Below, one piece after another: positions 12,876-15,456 of a stretch of DNA of 15,456 bases. This stretch comes from Candidatus Omnitrophota bacterium (lineage in GTDB: Bacteria; Omnitrophota; Gorgyraeia; Gygaellales; Profunditerraquicolaceae). A program made the translations under genes and the position numbers. How positions within the stretch are numbered: position 1 is the first letter of the stretch; each line of letters begins with the position of its first letter. The stretch is from NCBI GenBank assembly GCA_028711825.1, contig JAQTRM010000027.1:1-15456 (forward strand), given 5' to 3'. The notes beneath the pieces are model-generated. The model saw nothing but the letters and a program-made list of their open reading frames with translations. It did not search any database and was not told the DNA's origin.

Positions 12876-13541
12876 ATGTTAAAACAGAATGCCGTAAGGC
12901 CGGTGGTTAAAGCGATTCCGGAACCGGTGCTGCGCCGTTTGCCGGTGTATTACCAGTATCTGCGCAAGATCAACCTGGAACAGTCCGGTGAATACATTTC
13001 CTGCGCGCGTATCGCAGAGGATTTGAATACCCTGGCGATCCAGGTGCGCAAGGATATGGCGATTACCGGTGCCGCGGGAAAGCCGAAATTGGGCTATCCT
13101 ATCCGCGAGTTAATTAAAGCGATCGAGATTTTCCTTGGCTGGAACAATACCAGCGAGGCCTACCTGGTGGGGGCGGGTAATCTCGGGTCGGCGCTCCTGG
13201 GGTACCAGGGGTTCAAGGATTACGGTCTCAATATTGTGGCGGCTTTTGACGCTTCCCCGGATAAAGTGGGCGAGGAGATTTACGGGAAAAAAGTCCTGCC
13301 GGTGAAGAAGCTTCCCGAAATGATCCGGCGCATGGGAATCAAGATCGGCATCCTCACCGCCCCGGCCTCCTGCGCGCAGGAACTGGCCGACATTATGGTG
13401 AACTCCGGGGTCAAGGCGATCTGGAATTTCGCTCCCGTCAAGATCAGCGTCCCCGAAGGGATTATCGTGCAGCATGAAAACCTGGCCTCTTCACTTGCGG
13501 TGTTATCCAAGAGGCTGGCTCTTCTTTTAGCGGAAAGATGA
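12876..13541 (+). CDS. rex: Redox-sensing transcriptional repressor Rex
   Basis: Rex is a dimeric repressor that binds DNA when NAD+ dominates and lets go when NADH rises, controlling fermentative and respiratory genes. The 221-residue protein has the N-terminal winged helix (about 15-85) with LRRLPVYYQYLRKI (19-32), ISCARIAEDL (41-50), the QVRKD recognition-helix motif (56-60) and the GKPKLGY wing (68-74). The NAD(H) Rossmann domain follows, with YLVGAGNLGSALLGY (96-110) and the AAFDASPDKVG segment (122-132), and the C-terminal swapped helix. The wing reads ITGAAGKPKLGY where many Rex proteins have FGEFGKRGVGY. The start has a good Shine-Dalgarno. Two matching palindromes in its own promoter and the downstream NADH-oxidising subunits fit an autoregulated redox operon. 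Confidence 0.95.
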   Translation: MLKQNAVRPVVKAIPEPVLRRLPVYYQYLRKINLEQSGEYISCARIAEDLNTLAIQVRKDMAITGAAGKPKLGYPIRELIKAIEIFLGWNNTSEAYLVGAGNLGSALLGYQGFKDYGLNIVAAFDASPDKVGEEIYGKKVLPVKKLPEMIRRMGIKIGILTAPASCAQELADIMVNSGVKAIWNFAPVKISVPEGIIVQHENLASSLAVLSKRLALLLAER

Positions 13542-13557
13542 AAGCGAGGAATAAGAA

Positions 13558-14067
13558 ATGGAAGGATTAAGGAAATTAGAAAAGGTCTGTCAGATCCTGG
13601 AGCGGCACGGCCGTAATCCGGACCGGCTGATCGCGATACTGCAGGCGGTACAGGAGGAATACCGTTACCTGCCGGAGGAGATCCTGACTTTTGTAGCGAC
13701 TTCCCTGAATTTGACCCCTGCCCGGGTCTACGGGGTGGCGACATTTTATTCGCATTTTAATCTCAAACCGAAAGGCAAATACGTGATCCGGGTCTGCGAC
13801 GGGACGGCTTGCCACGTGAAACGTTCGACCGTTCTGCTTGAGGCTTTATGCCGCAGGCTTAACCTGGAAGGCGGGAGAATGACTACCGGAGATATGCTTT
13901 TTACGCTCGAGACGGTTTCCTGCCTCGGCGCCTGCGGCCTGGCCCCGGTAATGGTGGTAAATGAGGATGTTTACGGACAGATGACTCCGGAGAAAGCGGT
14001 GGCGGTAGTGGATGAAATTATAAGGAAAGAGGGGGCTAGCGATGTTAAGGCAGCTTGCGGATCTTGA
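13558..14067 (+). CDS. hydC: HydC/NuoE-type [2Fe-2S] subunit (thioredoxin-like ferredoxin)
   Basis: This 169-residue NuoE-family protein has an N-terminal helical part with LIAILQAVQEEYRYLPEE (24-41) and VYGVATFYSHF (57-67). A thioredoxin-fold ferredoxin follows, whose cluster ligands are Cys80, Cys85, Cys122 and Cys126 (C-x4-C and C-x3-C). It passes electrons between the flavin subunit and the rest of the complex. In this setting (rex upstream, a HydB-type subunit downstream, no other NADH dehydrogenase genes) it looks like HydC/HndA of an NADH-linked [FeFe]-hydrogenase rather than NuoE of complex I, but the sequence alone cannot decide. A GAGG-type ribosome site precedes the ATG, 16 bp after rex. 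The 3' end overlaps the next gene by 26 bp. Confidence 0.9.
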   Translation: MEGLRKLEKVCQILERHGRNPDRLIAILQAVQEEYRYLPEEILTFVATSLNLTPARVYGVATFYSHFNLKPKGKYVIRVCDGTACHVKRSTVLLEALCRRLNLEGGRMTTGDMLFTLETVSCLGACGLAPVMVVNEDVYGQMTPEKAVAVVDEIIRKEGASDVKAACGS

Positions 14068-15456
14068 AACGGTAAGTAATGAATTTTCGGAAAGCTCAAA
14101 AAAGATAAAACACCGGGTAATTATTTGCGCCGGAACGGGGTGCGTCGCCAACGGTTCGCTGAAGGTGTACGAAGCATTGGGCGCCGAGATTAAGAATAAA
14201 GGCCTTAAGGTTTCTTTGGAGCTTAAACGCGAAGAAGAGGATAACAAAGATGTTTTCATTTCTAAAAGCGGATGCCAGGGATTTTGCCAGATGGGCCCTC
14301 TTTTGACGATCCTGCCGGAAAATATTTTTTATACCCGCGTGAAGACCGCGGACGTCCCGGAGATCGTGCAGCAAACGTTGGTTGAAGGGAAGGTTGTGGA
14401 ACGTTTATTATACCGGGAGCCTGCTTCCGGGAATACCTGTCTTACTACCGAAGATATTCCGTTTTACCAGAAGCAGCATCGTTTCGTGCTTAAGGAATGC
14501 GGGTCGATCGATCCGGAGGATATCCGGGAATATATCCAGCGTCAGGGTTATCGCGCCGCTTTAAAATCCCTTTCCATGAAACCCGAGGATATCTGTGAAG
14601 AGATTATCTCTTCCGGGCTCCGCGGCCGGGGAGGCGCGGGTTTTCCCACCGGTAAGAAATGGGCGATTACCTTGCGCCAGAAGAACGCTAAGAAATACGT
14701 GATCTGTAACGGCGACGAAGGCGACCCCGGCGCTTTCATGGACCGCAGCGTGATGGAGGGCAATCCTCACAGTGTGCTGGAAGGGATGATGATTGCCGCA
14801 CGCGCGATCGGCGCCGATGAGGGTTATGTTTATGTGCGTGCCGAATATCCTTTGGCGGTGCGCCGCATGCGTAAGGCGGTGGATGATGCCCGTAACGATG
14901 GTCTTCTGGGAGAAAATATTTTCGGATCGGGATTCAATTTTAATGTTGAGGTGATGGAAGGCGCGGGGGCGTTTGTCTGCGGCGAGGAGACCGCTTTGAT
15001 CGCTTCGATCGAGGGAAAACGCGGGATGCCTTCTCCTAAACCGCCCTTTCCGGCCCAAAGCGGCCTGCGCGGCAAGCCTACGGTAATCAATAACGTGGAA
15101 ACCCTGGCGACGGTTCCTCTGGTGATGAGGATGGGTGCTGTCGAATACCGCAAGATGGGAACCGCCGGTTCTCCCGGCACCAAGACTTTTGCCCTTACCG
15201 GGCATGTAGCTAATACCGGCTTGATTGAAGTGCCTTTTGGTTCCACTTTGCGCCAGATCGTTTACCAGATCGCCGGAGGCGTAACTAACGCCGACGGTTC
15301 TTTATCGGATAAACCTTTTAAAGCGGTGCAGATCGGCGGGCCTTCCGGCGGGTGCCTGGTCCAGGAACACCTGGATATCCCGATGGATTTCGATTCGCTG
15401 CGCAAGGCGGGGGCAATGGTGGGTTCCGGCGGCCTGGTGGTAATGAACAGCGGCAC
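14042..15456 (+). CDS. hydB: HydB/NuoF-type flavoprotein subunit of an NADH-linked hydrogenase (3' end beyond window)
   Basis: The frame is open from ATG 14042 to the window edge, 471 complete codons with no stop. The N-terminus is an extra thioredoxin-like [2Fe-2S] domain with Cys29, Cys34, Cys78 and Cys82 (CAGTGC and CQGFC motifs); this fusion marks HydB/HndC rather than plain complex I NuoF. The FMN/NADH domain follows: GLRGRGGAGFPTGKKW (192-207), ICNGDEGDPGAFMDRS (221-236), E-G-A-G-A-F-V-C-G-E-E-T (306-317), then a PPFPAQSGLRGKPT and INNVETLA stretch and the start of the SLBB region. The C-terminal 4Fe-4S domains lie outside. The enzyme oxidises or reduces NAD(H) and, in electron-bifurcating complexes, couples this to ferredoxin and H2. 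GAGGGGG precedes the ATG, which lies inside hydC. Confidence 0.9.
   Translation, partial: MLRQLADLETVSNEFSESSKKIKHRVIICAGTGCVANGSLKVYEALGAEIKNKGLKVSLELKREEEDNKDVFISKSGCQGFCQMGPLLTILPENIFYTRVKTADVPEIVQQTLVEGKVVERLLYREPASGNTCLTTEDIPFYQKQHRFVLKECGSIDPEDIREYIQRQGYRAALKSLSMKPEDICEEIISSGLRGRGGAGFPTGKKWAITLRQKNAKKYVICNGDEGDPGAFMDRSVMEGNPHSVLEGMMIAARAIGADEGYVYVRAEYPLAVRRMRKAVDDARNDGLLGENIFGSGFNFNVEVMEGAGAFVCGEETALIASIEGKRGMPSPKPPFPAQSGLRGKPTVINNVETLATVPLVMRMGAVEYRKMGTAGSPGTKTFALTGHVANTGLIEVPFGSTLRQIVYQIAGGVTNADGSLSDKPFKAVQIGGPSGGCLVQEHLDIPMDFDSLRKAGAMVGSGGLVVMNSG

Noticed and set aside
14561..15205. 214-codon open frame on the minus strand opposite hydB
   Set aside because: It is antisense to the conserved NuoF core, rich in His/Arg as expected for a shadow frame, and has no motif.

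Overview
The window reads as a bacterial chromosome segment from a diderm (Gram-negative-type) anaerobe. Two LptF/LptG-type permeases and a lipoprotein signal point to an outer membrane. A rex gene followed by HydC/NuoE- and HydB/NuoF-type genes points to NADH-linked hydrogen or electron metabolism. Moderate GC, dense gene overlaps and several families of 6-7 bp phased intergenic repeats would fit an uncultivated lineage such as Omnitrophota. That placement is an impression, not something the sequence proves. No tRNA, rRNA, CRISPR array, transposase gene or prophage gene was recognised.

Layout. (1) Positions 1-4941, plus strand: a tight six-gene run of tatD (missing only its extreme 5' end), mtnA, thiL, tsaE, tsaB and alr. 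Genes abut or overlap by 1-32 bp. The run mixes housekeeping jobs: nuclease, methionine salvage, thiamine diphosphate synthesis, tRNA t6A modification and D-alanine supply. (2) Positions 4942-5294: a non-coding convergent junction filled by a nested inverted-repeat element. Outer arms are tandem heptamers, and inner arms resemble the ends of a MITE. (3) Positions 5295-8257, minus strand: comF, lptF and lptG, probably one operon. (4) Positions 8258-8333: a divergent promoter region with two perfect TTGACA boxes back to back. Both predicted transcripts (comF leftward, pyrE rightward) begin at or within one base of the start codon. (5) Positions 8334-12710, plus strand: pyrE, an HI0933-family flavoprotein, a single reading frame joining a complete Maf domain to an M48 lipoprotein peptidase, and a secreted clan GH-A glycoside hydrolase. 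The run ends at an intrinsic terminator (12769-12802). (6) Positions 12805-15456: a strong promoter carrying two near-identical 18-bp palindromes that look like Rex operators, then rex, a HydC/NuoE-type subunit and a HydB/NuoF-type subunit that runs off the window.

How the parts work together. The last block looks like a self-contained redox switch: Rex senses NADH/NAD+ and is placed to repress its own operon, which encodes the NADH-oxidising half of what is probably an electron-bifurcating [FeFe]-hydrogenase. The hydrogenase catalytic subunit would lie beyond the window. The least expected items are the Maf-M48 reading frame with an internal lipoprotein signal, the ATTTGCC heptamers inside that signal, the paired leaderless promoters, and the symmetric repeat elements at gene junctions.
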